NCBI GenBank assembly: GCA_937893945.1
Contig: CALCTA010000031.1
Coordinates: 1 to 32,319 of the forward strand
Direction of reading: 5' to 3'
DNA length: 32,319 nt
Source of the DNA: an uncultured Clostridia bacterium
Lineage (GTDB): Bacteria > Bacillota > Clostridia > Oscillospirales > CAG-272
Shown: in pieces, positions 22,308 through 31,111 of the stretch
How positions within the stretch are numbered: position 1 is the first letter of the stretch
How the letters are laid out: each line of letters opens with the position of its first letter
Program-made: the position numbers and the translations under genes
The notes under the pieces: model-generated
What the model was told of the DNA's origin: nothing
Database searches by the model: none
The model's input: the letters and a program-made list of their open reading frames with translations, nothing else

Positions 22308-23255
22308 ATGTCACAAAAAACAGCAAAAAAACGAGCTGTAGCGCGCAAGGATATGACAAGATGGCAGTGGACATGGCACGAAATGAAGAGAAATAAGGTA
22401 GCTTACCTGATGGTAGCACCCTATATGCTCATCTTCACTTGCTTCACTGTTTTGCCGGTTGTGCTTTCTGCGGTTATAAGCCTTACAGACTTTAACTTGC
22501 TTGAGTGGCCTAACTTCGTTGGACCTGAAAACTATATCCGACTCTTCCTTGATGACGACATTTTTATCACAGCTTGCCAGAATACACTTATATTCGCCTG
22601 CATCGTTGGTCCTGCTTCCTACCTTATGTCCTTTATGGTAGCTTGGTTCATCAACGAGCTTTCCCCGAAGATAAGAGCGGTAGTAACGCTTATATTCTAC
22701 GCTCCCTCTATTTCCGGTCAGGCATTCCTTATTTGGAAAACACTCTTCTCCTCCGACCGTTACGGTTGGGTAAACGCTTGGCTCCTCAAGCTTGACCTTA
22801 TAGATAAGGAAATAGCATTCTTCGAGGACGCCGACTACGTAATGCCGCTTTGTATCGTGGTTGCTCTCTGGACCTCGCTCGGTACCTCCTTCCTTTCCTT
22901 CATTGCAGGTTTGCAGGGAATTGATAAGGCACAGTTCGAGGCGGGTGCCGTTGACGGTATCAAGAACAGATGGCAGGAGCTTTGGTACATCACTCTCCCG
23001 AACATGAAGAACACTCTTATGTTCGGTGCGATCATGACTATCACAAGCTCGTTCGGCTTTGGCGGTACGGTTACCGCGCTTTGCGGATTCCCTTCGGTTG
23101 ACTACGCAGCGCACACCATCGTTCACCACCTTGATGACTACGGCGGAATGCGTTTTGAGACAGGTTACGCTTCGGCTATCGCGGTTATCCTGTTCGTGAT
23201 AATGATCGGCAGTAACATGCTGGTTAAAAAGATTATAGCAAAGGTAGGATCGTGA
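22308..23255 (+). CDS. Sugar ABC transporter permease (MalF/UgpA type), pair 1
   Basis: A 315-residue integral membrane protein with about six helices and a cytosolic, basic N-terminal tail. The EAA loop that contacts the ATPase is visible (EAGAVDGIKNRWQELWYITLPNM, residues about 207-229). It would form a heterodimer with the next gene product. The ATG follows AAGGAG; 37 nt separate it from the binding-protein gene and 1 nt from the next permease gene. Sequence class indicates carbohydrate uptake; the sugar is unknown. Confidence 0.93.
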   Translation: MSQKTAKKRAVARKDMTRWQWTWHEMKRNKVAYLMVAPYMLIFTCFTVLPVVLSAVISLTDFNLLEWPNFVGPENYIRLFLDDDIFITACQNTLIFACIVGPASYLMSFMVAWFINELSPKIRAVVTLIFYAPSISGQAFLIWKTLFSSDRYGWVNAWLLKLDLIDKEIAFFEDADYVMPLCIVVALWTSLGTSFLSFIAGLQGIDKAQFEAGAVDGIKNRWQELWYITLPNMKNTLMFGAIMTITSSFGFGGTVTALCGFPSVDYAAHTIVHHLDDYGGMRFETGYASAIAVILFVIMIGSNMLVKKIIAKVGS

Positions 23256-23256
23256 T

Positions 23257-24129
23257 ATGGCAAAGTTAAGAACCAGAAAACATAAAGTCGTACTTGCGCG
23301 ATCCAGAACAGGAGACGCGGGTATCACGGTCATCCTCTTTATTCTCGGACTTTTCATGTTCCTGCCTATGTATTACTGTGTAATTCAGGCGTTCAAGCCT
23401 CTCGACGAGCTCTGGATGTTCCCGCCGAGATTCTACGTTCTCAAGCCCACAGTAAAGCACTTTAAGGACCTCTTCACTCTTATGAGCGACAGTATGGTTC
23501 CGTTCTCGCGTTACATATTCAACACGGTATTCACCTCGGTTGCAGGTACAGTCGGACACTTGTTCATCGCTTCTATCGCGGCTTACGCGATGGCGAAGAT
23601 CAAATTCCCCGGCGGACGCACCATGTTTACCACTGTAAGAACCTCGTTGATGTTCCACCAGACGGTAACCGCGATCTGTAGCTTCATTTTGATGAGTACA
23701 TTTAAGATGGTAGATACCTACTGGGCGATCGTAGTTCCCGCATGGGGTTCGACACTCGGATTCTACCTTATGAAACAGTTTATGGAGTCTCACGTTCACG
23801 ACTCAGTCCTTGAGAGTGCGAGACTTGACGGAGCGAGCGAGCTTAAGACCTTCTGGACTATCGCGATGCCGATGGTTAAGCCCGGTTGGCTTACGCTTAT
23901 CGTTTACTGCTTCCAGGGACTCTGGAACCAGGGCGCTTCAATGTATATCCACTCTGAGCAGCTCAAGTCGCTTAACTACGCTATCGGTCAGATCACCGCG
24001 GGCGGTATCAAGCGTGCGGGCGCCAGCGCAGCCGCAACCGTCGTAATGATGATGGTTCCGATCATGGTATTCGTAATTACTCAGTCCAACATTATCGAGA
24101 CCATGGGTTCGAGTGGTATGAAGGATTAA
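23257..24129 (+). CDS. Sugar ABC transporter permease (MalG/UgpE type), pair 1
   Basis: A 290-residue membrane protein, second half of permease pair 1. It shows six hydrophobic segments and the EAA loop ESARLDGASELKTFWTIAMPMVKPG (about 186-210). It starts 1 nt after the previous stop with a TAGGAT site inside the end of that gene, indicating translational coupling. The MalG-type C-terminus is intact. Confidence 0.93.
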   Translation: MAKLRTRKHKVVLARSRTGDAGITVILFILGLFMFLPMYYCVIQAFKPLDELWMFPPRFYVLKPTVKHFKDLFTLMSDSMVPFSRYIFNTVFTSVAGTVGHLFIASIAAYAMAKIKFPGGRTMFTTVRTSLMFHQTVTAICSFILMSTFKMVDTYWAIVVPAWGSTLGFYLMKQFMESHVHDSVLESARLDGASELKTFWTIAMPMVKPGWLTLIVYCFQGLWNQGASMYIHSEQLKSLNYAIGQITAGGIKRAGASAAATVVMMMVPIMVFVITQSNIIETMGSSGMKD

Positions 24130-24144
24130 AGAAGGAGGAGAGAA

Positions 24145-26382
24145 ATGAAAAAAGCTACATCAATTATATGCTTGGTATTCGTGCTCATAATGGCATTGTC
24201 TCTTCCGATCAGCGCGGCAACTCCGTATTACACCTATACCTACTCTATAGACGGTTTGGATCTTCGCTCTCCCGACGCTTACGTTCCCGACAGAGAAGTC
24301 AACTCCGACTATATGGGTCTTACAGACGTTAACAGACTTGCAGAGATCTACCCCGATCTTTCTGCAGAGGAGCTTGCCGCAAAGGCAGTTCCGATCAAGA
24401 GCCCTATGGACCTCGCGGTTGACGAGGATCAGAACGTTTACATCGTTGACAGAGATAATAACAGAATTATCGCTCTTGACCCCTATTACAAGCTCAGATT
24501 TATCATTGATACCTTTAAGAACAATAACGGTAACTATGATACTCTCAACGCTCCCGAGGGCGTTTTCGTAAGCAACAGTAAGGTAGTTAACGGCGAAAAG
24601 TCCGGCGCGCGTATATTCATATGCGACACCGGTAATGGCCGAATCCTTACCTTTGATAAGAACGGAAACTTCCTTTCCGAGATCGGTAAGCCTCAGTCCG
24701 AGCTTATCGATAAGACCTCGGTATATGCCCCCACAGGCGTTGCCGTTGACCGCTACGACAGACTCTACGTTGTAGATAGAAACTCTCAGAACGGTATCGT
24801 CGTTATGACCGACACCGGTGAATTTACCGGATATATCGGTGCGCAGAAGGTAGATATTTCTGTTTGGGAAAAGTTCTGGAGAAAGTTCCGTACGGAAGAG
24901 CAGCAGGACGTTGCTGAAACAGCGGTTTCTACAAACTATAATAACATCACTCTTGCAGGCGACTTTATCTACGTTACCATCAAGCTTGATGACGGTAAGG
25001 TTCAGTCCGCAATTCAGTCCAAGGATAAGAGCGGTACTAACGCACCCGTTAAGATGCTGAACGCCGCAGGCTCAGAGCTTATGAGAAGAAACGGCTTCTA
25101 TCCTCCTTCGGGTGAGGTTGACTTCTTCGGCGCTGTTAACGCTATGGAGGGAACTCTTATCACAGGTCCTTCTCTCGTGGTTGACGTTGCGGTAGGCCCT
25201 GAAGATACTTGGTCTATCATCGACCAGAAGAGAAGTAAGGTATTTACCTACGACTTTGACGGTAACCTCCTCTTTGCATTCGGCGACAGAGGCGACCTGC
25301 TTGGTAACATCACCGAAAACTCGCTTCGCGCTATAGACTATCAGGGAACGGCAATGCTTCTCCTTGACAGCTCCGAGAAGGCGTCCTTCACGGTTTACAA
25401 GAGAACAGAGTACGGTAACGTACTTCTTCAGGCTATCGAGCATCAGAACGACAGACGTTACGACGAGGCTATCGACGACTGGACCGAGATCCTTAAGAGA
25501 AACTCCAACTTCGATACAGCGTATATCGGTATCGGTAACGCTCTCTACAGAAGCCACAAGTATGCTGAAGCAGTAGAGCAGTACAAGTACGCTTACGATA
25601 CCGCGAACTACTCGCTCGCATTCGGTGAGCTCCGTCAGCAGTGGATATCCACTTATCTCTGGACGCTTCCTCTCGCTGCAGCGGTTTTGATATTCGCCAT
25701 TGCTAAGTTCTTGAAGTATGCAAACAAGGTAAACAAGAGAGTCTCGGTAACATCGGGAAAGAGAACCTATTGGCAAGAGCTTTTGTTCGCCTTCCATCTT
25801 ATCATGCACCCCTTCGACGGATTCTGGGATCTTAAGCATGAAAAGCGCGGATCGGTAAGAGCAGGTACAACGATACTTGCGATCACCTTGGCGGCATTCT
25901 ACTACGATTCCATTGGTTCGGGCTACGTAACCAATCCTCAGGGAGTTTACGGTACTATTATCGGATCTATCATCTCGGTTTGCGTACCGCTCGCACTCTG
26001 GATCATCTCGAACTGGTGTCTTACCACTTTGTTTGACGGTGAAGGCAGCATGAAGGATATCTATATTGCCACCACTTATTCCTTGCTCCCCTTGGCAATA
26101 ACAATGGTTCCCGCTACCATCGCGTCCAACTTCATCCTTGCTGATGAGGTAAAGACGCTCGGACTTATCACGGGTATCGGTCTTGTATGGATGGGCTTGC
26201 TCATATTCTTCGGAACAATGGTAACTCACGACTACACGATCGGTAAGAACATACTTACCGTGCTGGCAACCGTAGTTGGAATGATCTGCATCATGTTCGT
26301 TGCGATCCTCTTCTCAACGCTTCTCGGAAAGCTGGTAAGCTTCGTAACCAACATCGTAACAGAAATACAATACCGAATATAA
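24145..26382 (+). CDS. NHL-repeat, TPR and Yip1-domain membrane protein
   Basis: A 745-residue exported and membrane-anchored protein. Order: signal peptide (1-24, ISAAT cleavage region); NHL/beta-propeller repeats, e.g. IKSPMDLAVDEDQNVYIVDRD near 86, IFICDTGNGRILTFDKNG and VYAPTGVAVDRYDRLYVVDR, with a further blade near 350-400; a TPR pair (about 439-485, RYDEAIDDWTEIL and KYAEAVEQYKYAY); one membrane helix (about 506-526); then a Yip1 domain with about five helices (542-745). The propeller and TPR should lie outside, the Yip1 part in the membrane. It sits between the permease pair and the DUF5696 gene, so it likely works with the transporter as a sensor, scaffold or substrate-handling partner. 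No activity is known to me. Ribosome site AAGGAGGAGAG. Confidence 0.85.
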   Translation: MKKATSIICLVFVLIMALSLPISAATPYYTYTYSIDGLDLRSPDAYVPDREVNSDYMGLTDVNRLAEIYPDLSAEELAAKAVPIKSPMDLAVDEDQNVYIVDRDNNRIIALDPYYKLRFIIDTFKNNNGNYDTLNAPEGVFVSNSKVVNGEKSGARIFICDTGNGRILTFDKNGNFLSEIGKPQSELIDKTSVYAPTGVAVDRYDRLYVVDRNSQNGIVVMTDTGEFTGYIGAQKVDISVWEKFWRKFRTEEQQDVAETAVSTNYNNITLAGDFIYVTIKLDDGKVQSAIQSKDKSGTNAPVKMLNAAGSELMRRNGFYPPSGEVDFFGAVNAMEGTLITGPSLVVDVAVGPEDTWSIIDQKRSKVFTYDFDGNLLFAFGDRGDLLGNITENSLRAIDYQGTAMLLLDSSEKASFTVYKRTEYGNVLLQAIEHQNDRRYDEAIDDWTEILKRNSNFDTAYIGIGNALYRSHKYAEAVEQYKYAYDTANYSLAFGELRQQWISTYLWTLPLAAAVLIFAIAKFLKYANKVNKRVSVTSGKRTYWQELLFAFHLIMHPFDGFWDLKHEKRGSVRAGTTILAITLAAFYYDSIGSGYVTNPQGVYGTIIGSIISVCVPLALWIISNWCLTTLFDGEGSMKDIYIATTYSLLPLAITMVPATIASNFILADEVKTLGLITGIGLVWMGLLIFFGTMVTHDYTIGKNILTVLATVVGMICIMFVAILFSTLLGKLVSFVTNIVTEIQYRI

Positions 26383-26401
26383 CGAAAGGAGGTAAAAAGA
26401 T

Positions 26402-29400
26402 ATGTTAATGAAAAAAATAATAGCTGTGATCTTAACGGCATTGATGCTTCTTAGCACTTTTACCGTCCTTGTTCAAGCAGAAGATTCAAGCACAACATCC
26501 CCTGAATATACTTATAAGACCAACAAAAACACCGCGACTATGAACTATATGACCGGTGAGTACGTTACTGAGAGCGGAGAAAAAATAATCGTTGATACCG
26601 AAGAGGAAAAGTTGGCAACGATGGACCTCCGCGTTGAGAGCAACGGTTACCGTATATATATTGATGAATATAGCGGTGAGATTGCGGTAGAATGCATCGC
26701 AACGGGCGAGCTTATGTTCTCTAACCCCGTTAATGCGAGCGCGATGAAGCGTGAGGATTCCACAAGAGCTAAGTTCCTCTCCCAGATCCTCATTGATTAC
26801 ATCGATACAAGTAACAACAATCAGGAATGCTCCTATAACAGCTATGCAAACGCAGTAAGCGTTGGTGTTGCGGGAAGCCCGCTCCCCAGCCAGCTCGTTG
26901 TAAAGCCTATCAAAAACGGTATAAGAGTTGACTACTCTATCGGACGTGTTGATTCAAGATACCTTGTTCCCGAAAGAATCTCCAAGGTAGATTTTGAGGA
27001 AAAGATCCTTAACGCTGCTACCGAATCGGGATGTAGCGAATTTGAGAGATATCAGCTCTTAAACTTCTTCAAGCTCTACGATCTCGACGATCCTAAGGCT
27101 CAGACTCAGGTCATCCGTGATGACTGGCTGAAGAAGTTCCCCATGATCGAGCATACTCCTATCTACGCCTTCACAGGTGCTACAAAGAGAGAGTACAGAG
27201 ATATCGAGAAGCTTATCAAGGCTTACTGCCCTGACTACACCTACGAGGATCTCGATAACGGACACCTTGCTCTTAACTATGAGCCCTCCGATAAGGCAGA
27301 AGCACTCTTCAATATCGCTATCGAGTATAGAATTGAAGAGACCTACACGGGTAGCGGTGTTTACGGCCTTACCGCCAGAGTCCCCGCTAACGGTATCCGC
27401 TTTGATGAGAGCGTATTCCAGCTCAAGAGAATACAGATCCTCCCCTATATGGGCGCAAACACAAGCGATAATACAGGTTATTCCTTCTTCCCCGATGGAA
27501 CAGGTACGCTCTTCTCCTCTGAAGAGATCTCCAAGAAGAAGTCCGATACTTACTTCTACGGTACTGTTTATGGCGACGACTTCGCTTATTATAACATCGG
27601 ATCAGGCGCTCCCCACAACGAAGTAGTTCGTTACCCCGTTTACGGTGTTGTTGATGAAAAGACAAATGCCGACGGCACTACAAGAGACACAGGATTCTTT
27701 GCTATAGTAGAGGAAGGCGATGCAATGACAAAGCTTATTGCTCACTACAACTATATTGCAAAGTATAACACTGTTTTTGTAGAAGTAAACCCCAGACCTT
27801 CTGATACGTACAGCCTCTCTGACGCGATCTCGGTATCGGGCCTCTCGACCTGGACCGTTGTTTCGGCAAGAAAATATACCGGCGACTTTAAGATCAGATA
27901 TATGATGCTCACCGATGAGGACGTAGCGAAGGAAAAGAACCTTACTAACACCTACACACCCGATTATATGGGAATGGCTGAAGCATACCGCGATTACCTC
28001 GTGGGCAACGGCATTCTCACAAAGCTGACCGAAGATGAGGTTAAGGAAGATATTCCGCTTTACATTGAGACCTTCGGTTGCTCCGTAACCACAAAGAGAT
28101 TCCTCTCTATCCCTTATGAGACCGAGGTTCCGCTTACATCCTTCTCGGATATTCAGAAGATGTACGCTCAGCTTTCCGAAAATGGAGTTAAGAATGTTAA
28201 CTTCATTCTGACGGGATATACCGAGGGCGGTCTTAAGGCAGAGAAGATACCCTACAATCTTAACTGGGATAACTCGGTTGAGAAAGAGACCGACTTTGAA
28301 GAGCTTCTCGAGGACGCAAAGCAGAAGGGATACGGTATATACCCCGATTTCGACTTCGCTTTCTGCTCCACAAATACCCTCTTTGATCCGCTTATCCTTG
28401 ACAAGCACGCTATAAAGACTATTGATGACCGTTACACAAGTAAGCGTGAATACAGCGCTACGAGACAGACATTCATCAACTACTTTGAGCTTGCTATGTC
28501 TCCCGCATATTTCGACCACTTCTATACTAAGCTGACCGATAAATACCTTGAATACGAGCCTATCGGAATTTCGGTATCGACCATCGGTACTTACCTCTCC
28601 TCCGACTTTGACGAGGATGAGCCTTACAACCGCGAGGACTCCAAGCAGTTTACTGCAGAGGCGTTTAAGTTCTTTGATTCTAAGTATGAAAAGGTACTTA
28701 CCTCCGGCGGTAACGCTTTCACATGGAAGTACGTTGATTACATCACCGACGCGGCTACCGACTCCAGCCGTCATGCACGTTCCTCTGCAACCGTTCCTTT
28801 CCTTGGAATCGTTCTCCACGGATACGTTCAGTTCGCAGGTTCGGCTATCAATATGGAAGGTAACATTGATTACGCACTTCTCAGAGCTATTGAGAACGGC
28901 GCGTCCCTCAAGTTCATCCTTTCCTACAGAAACACCGAAAAGCTTAAGGAATACTACAACACAAGCGTTTACTACTCAGTTCGTTACGATATCTGGGTAA
29001 ATGACCTTATCGATCGTTACAAGGAGATCAACGAGGTCCTCAAGGACGTTCAGACCAGCATTATCATTGACCACAAGTTCATTGATAAAGATGCTGTAAG
29101 AATTCCCGATGACAACGAGATCACCGATGACGCTATGGCGGCATTGCTCGCAGCTGCTGCTGCAGAGCAGGCAGACGCCGCAGCAAAGCACGAGTCTGTT
29201 CGTGTTACTCTCCAGACTATCAGAAAGAACCTTACCGTATGTGGCGAAAAGCTTCCCACAGCTCTTGACGAGAATGTTGAAGGTAGCGTTGCTAACCTTT
29301 ACAAGCTCGCACTTGAGAGAGGCGAGGATCTTAATGCGGCAATGACCGCTATGGCTGACGCTAAGACCGCTCTTGATGCGCTCGTTGCAGAGAAGGAAGC

Positions 29401-30106
29401 ACTCGAGGCAGAGAAGGAAGCGGCTGACAACGCTACTACCGAGGGTGATGCAGCTGAGGCTGATGCATCCGAGGGCGAAGGCACCGAGGGCGAAGGCACC
29501 GAGGGTGAAGGCACTGAGGGTGAAGGTACAGAAGAGACTGAGCCTACTCTTGAGGAAAAGATCGAAGCTGTCAACAAGAAGATCGAGGAAGCAACCAAGG
29601 CTCACGAGGACGCTATCGCGGCTGTAAAGGCTGCATACGCTGCTTACGATGAGGCAAGCAAGACTGCTTCCGCGGCTGCTGAAGAGCTTATCGCTCTTTA
29701 CGAGTTCGCAAACACCAACATTGGTATGCTTGACGCTAATGAGGCGTTCAACGAAGAGATAAGAACTCAGCTTAAGGATCTCAACACTGCTCTCAATGCA
29801 AGCTATACAGCTCTTGGCGAATTTGCAGACAAAGAGCTTGCTGATCTTGCAAAGGCTGTTGCTAAGTTCAAGGCTGATAACGCAGAGCTCTTCCCCGAGG
29901 AAGAAGAAGTAGTTGAGTCCGAGACTCCCGAACAGACCGAGACCGAGCGCTTCAACAAGTATGCAGTTGTTGAAAACTCTGTAGTTTATGAGGAATATGA
30001 GAACGGCAAGAAGCTCGTACTCAACTTCAACAACTACGCGATCAAGGTTAAGATAGACGGTGCTTACTACACAGTAGATGCATACGGTTATATCATAATA
30101 GCTTAA
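26402..30106 (+). CDS. Secreted DUF5696 protein, glycosidase-like fold, with coiled-coil insertion
   Basis: A 1234-residue secreted protein. A signal peptide (hydrophobic core, cleavage after VQA near 26) has no lipobox, and no wall anchor or C-terminal helix is seen. Residues about 75-500 look like mutarotase-type beta-sandwiches (MDLRVESNGYRIYIDEYSGEIAV, GYSFFPDGTGTLFSSEE). About 540-900 reads like a TIM barrel (VNFILTGYTEGGLKAE, GYGIYPDFDFAF, PIGISVSTIGTYLSSDFDED, FLGIVLHGYVQFAGSAIN). A layout of beta-sandwich plus barrel resembles GH101-like enzymes, but I see no proven catalytic pair. From about 905 to 1180 there is an Ala/Glu-rich coiled coil holding four EGEGT repeats, followed by a short terminal beta segment. 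ATG 26402 is 9 nt after AAAGGAGG. Likely a glycan-binding or glycan-processing partner of the transporter. Confidence 0.8.
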   Translation: MLMKKIIAVILTALMLLSTFTVLVQAEDSSTTSPEYTYKTNKNTATMNYMTGEYVTESGEKIIVDTEEEKLATMDLRVESNGYRIYIDEYSGEIAVECIATGELMFSNPVNASAMKREDSTRAKFLSQILIDYIDTSNNNQECSYNSYANAVSVGVAGSPLPSQLVVKPIKNGIRVDYSIGRVDSRYLVPERISKVDFEEKILNAATESGCSEFERYQLLNFFKLYDLDDPKAQTQVIRDDWLKKFPMIEHTPIYAFTGATKREYRDIEKLIKAYCPDYTYEDLDNGHLALNYEPSDKAEALFNIAIEYRIEETYTGSGVYGLTARVPANGIRFDESVFQLKRIQILPYMGANTSDNTGYSFFPDGTGTLFSSEEISKKKSDTYFYGTVYGDDFAYYNIGSGAPHNEVVRYPVYGVVDEKTNADGTTRDTGFFAIVEEGDAMTKLIAHYNYIAKYNTVFVEVNPRPSDTYSLSDAISVSGLSTWTVVSARKYTGDFKIRYMMLTDEDVAKEKNLTNTYTPDYMGMAEAYRDYLVGNGILTKLTEDEVKEDIPLYIETFGCSVTTKRFLSIPYETEVPLTSFSDIQKMYAQLSENGVKNVNFILTGYTEGGLKAEKIPYNLNWDNSVEKETDFEELLEDAKQKGYGIYPDFDFAFCSTNTLFDPLILDKHAIKTIDDRYTSKREYSATRQTFINYFELAMSPAYFDHFYTKLTDKYLEYEPIGISVSTIGTYLSSDFDEDEPYNREDSKQFTAEAFKFFDSKYEKVLTSGGNAFTWKYVDYITDAATDSSRHARSSATVPFLGIVLHGYVQFAGSAINMEGNIDYALLRAIENGASLKFILSYRNTEKLKEYYNTSVYYSVRYDIWVNDLIDRYKEINEVLKDVQTSIIIDHKFIDKDAVRIPDDNEITDDAMAALLAAAAAEQADAAAKHESVRVTLQTIRKNLTVCGEKLPTALDENVEGSVANLYKLALERGEDLNAAMTAMADAKTALDALVAEKEALEAEKEAADNATTEGDAAEADASEGEGTEGEGTEGEGTEGEGTEETEPTLEEKIEAVNKKIEEATKAHEDAIAAVKAAYAAYDEASKTASAAAEELIALYEFANTNIGMLDANEAFNEEIRTQLKDLNTALNASYTALGEFADKELADLAKAVAKFKADNAELFPEEEEVVESETPEQTETERFNKYAVVENSVVYEEYENGKKLVLNFNNYAIKVKIDGAYYTVDAYGYIIIA
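29471..29530 (+). repeat. Four 15-bp tandem repeats inside the DUF5696 gene
   Basis: The unit GAGGGCGAAGGCACC occurs four times head to tail with C/T changes at third positions and encodes EGEGT repeats (residues about 1024-1043). The first two copies are identical. It is an acidic flexible linker between coiled-coil segments and may vary in copy number between strains. Confidence 0.9.
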
Positions 30107-30122
30107 GAAAGGAGAGGTAAAA

Positions 30123-31097
30123 ATGACAGATAGCGTTAAAATTAAAAATAAAAGCGTTAAGAAGAAAAGAGCTGCCTCTCTTGACAAGAGAAAGGCGCGC
30201 GCCGGTTGGGTGTTCGTACTGCCTTTCGTAATTGGTTTTATACTGATCTACCTTCCCATACTCTTTGAATCTCTCTCTACGAGTGTTACCTACCGTGAGA
30301 AGATCGACGGTAAGTGGGTAGAGAGCTTCGTAGGCTTCAAGGCTTATGTCGAAGCGTTTATAGGAGACTCTGTTGACGGTCAGACCTTCCTTCAGGTCCT
30401 CATCACAGGCGTTTCTGAAATGATACTTGACATTCCTATGGTTCTGCTGTTCTCGCTCTTTATGGCGATACTGCTCAATCAGAAGATGGCAGGTAGAGCA
30501 GCGTTCAGAGCTATATTCTTCGTTCCCGTTATCCTTTCTACAGGTATTATGGATTCGATCGATGCCTCAGCGTTAGATACCTATATGGAATCCACCGAGG
30601 GTATCAACGACGGATCGGGACAGGATGCGGCGACGAGTATAGTTTCGGCAATGGACGTTCAGCGACTGTTCGCGGGAATGGCTATCGGAGACGGAATGCT
30701 TAAGTACGTAACCGACGCTATAAACAACATCTATGAGATAGTAAACCGCTCGGGCGTACAGATGCTTATATTCCTTTCGGGCTTGCAGTCTATTTCTCCT
30801 GCGATCTACGAGTCTGTTCAGATCGACGGCGCGACCGCTTGGGAGACCTTCTGGAAGATCACCTTCCCGATGATAAGCCCTATGATCCTTGTAAACGCAG
30901 TTTACACGGTTATCGACTCTTTCACGACAGAAAGTGCGGTAATGTCCTTCATTACCTCGGCTGCTCAGTCCTTGCCTTCACAGGGATTGGCAATATCTAC
31001 GGCAATGGCGTGGATGTACTTCCTGATCGTAATAGCAATACTCGCGTTGATAGCGGGCGTATTCGGTGCATACGTCTTCTATCAGAAGAAGAACTAA
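30123..31097 (+). CDS. Sugar ABC transporter permease (MalF type), pair 2
   Basis: A 324-residue membrane protein with the EAA loop ESVQIDGATAWETFWKITFPMISP (about 232-255). It begins with a Lys-rich cytosolic tail. An insertion of about 65 polar residues (about 140-205, DSIDASALDTYMESTEGIND onward) separates the middle helices and should lie outside the cell, unlike pair 1. Ribosome site AAAGGAG, 8 nt spacing; 16 nt after the DUF5696 gene. Confidence 0.9.
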   Translation: MTDSVKIKNKSVKKKRAASLDKRKARAGWVFVLPFVIGFILIYLPILFESLSTSVTYREKIDGKWVESFVGFKAYVEAFIGDSVDGQTFLQVLITGVSEMILDIPMVLLFSLFMAILLNQKMAGRAAFRAIFFVPVILSTGIMDSIDASALDTYMESTEGINDGSGQDAATSIVSAMDVQRLFAGMAIGDGMLKYVTDAINNIYEIVNRSGVQMLIFLSGLQSISPAIYESVQIDGATAWETFWKITFPMISPMILVNAVYTVIDSFTTESAVMSFITSAAQSLPSQGLAISTAMAWMYFLIVIAILALIAGVFGAYVFYQKKN

Positions 31098-31111
31098 AGG
31101 AGGTGTAACTA

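Noticed and set aside
29471..29530. CRISPR-like repeat array
   Set aside because: The 15-bp units are directly adjacent with no spacers and encode an in-frame acidic linker.
27602..30187. Two long minus-strand frames opposite the DUF5696 gene
   Set aside because: Low-complexity, Cys/Leu/Ser-rich translations that mirror the Glu/Ala-rich sense protein; no start signals. Shadows of codon usage.
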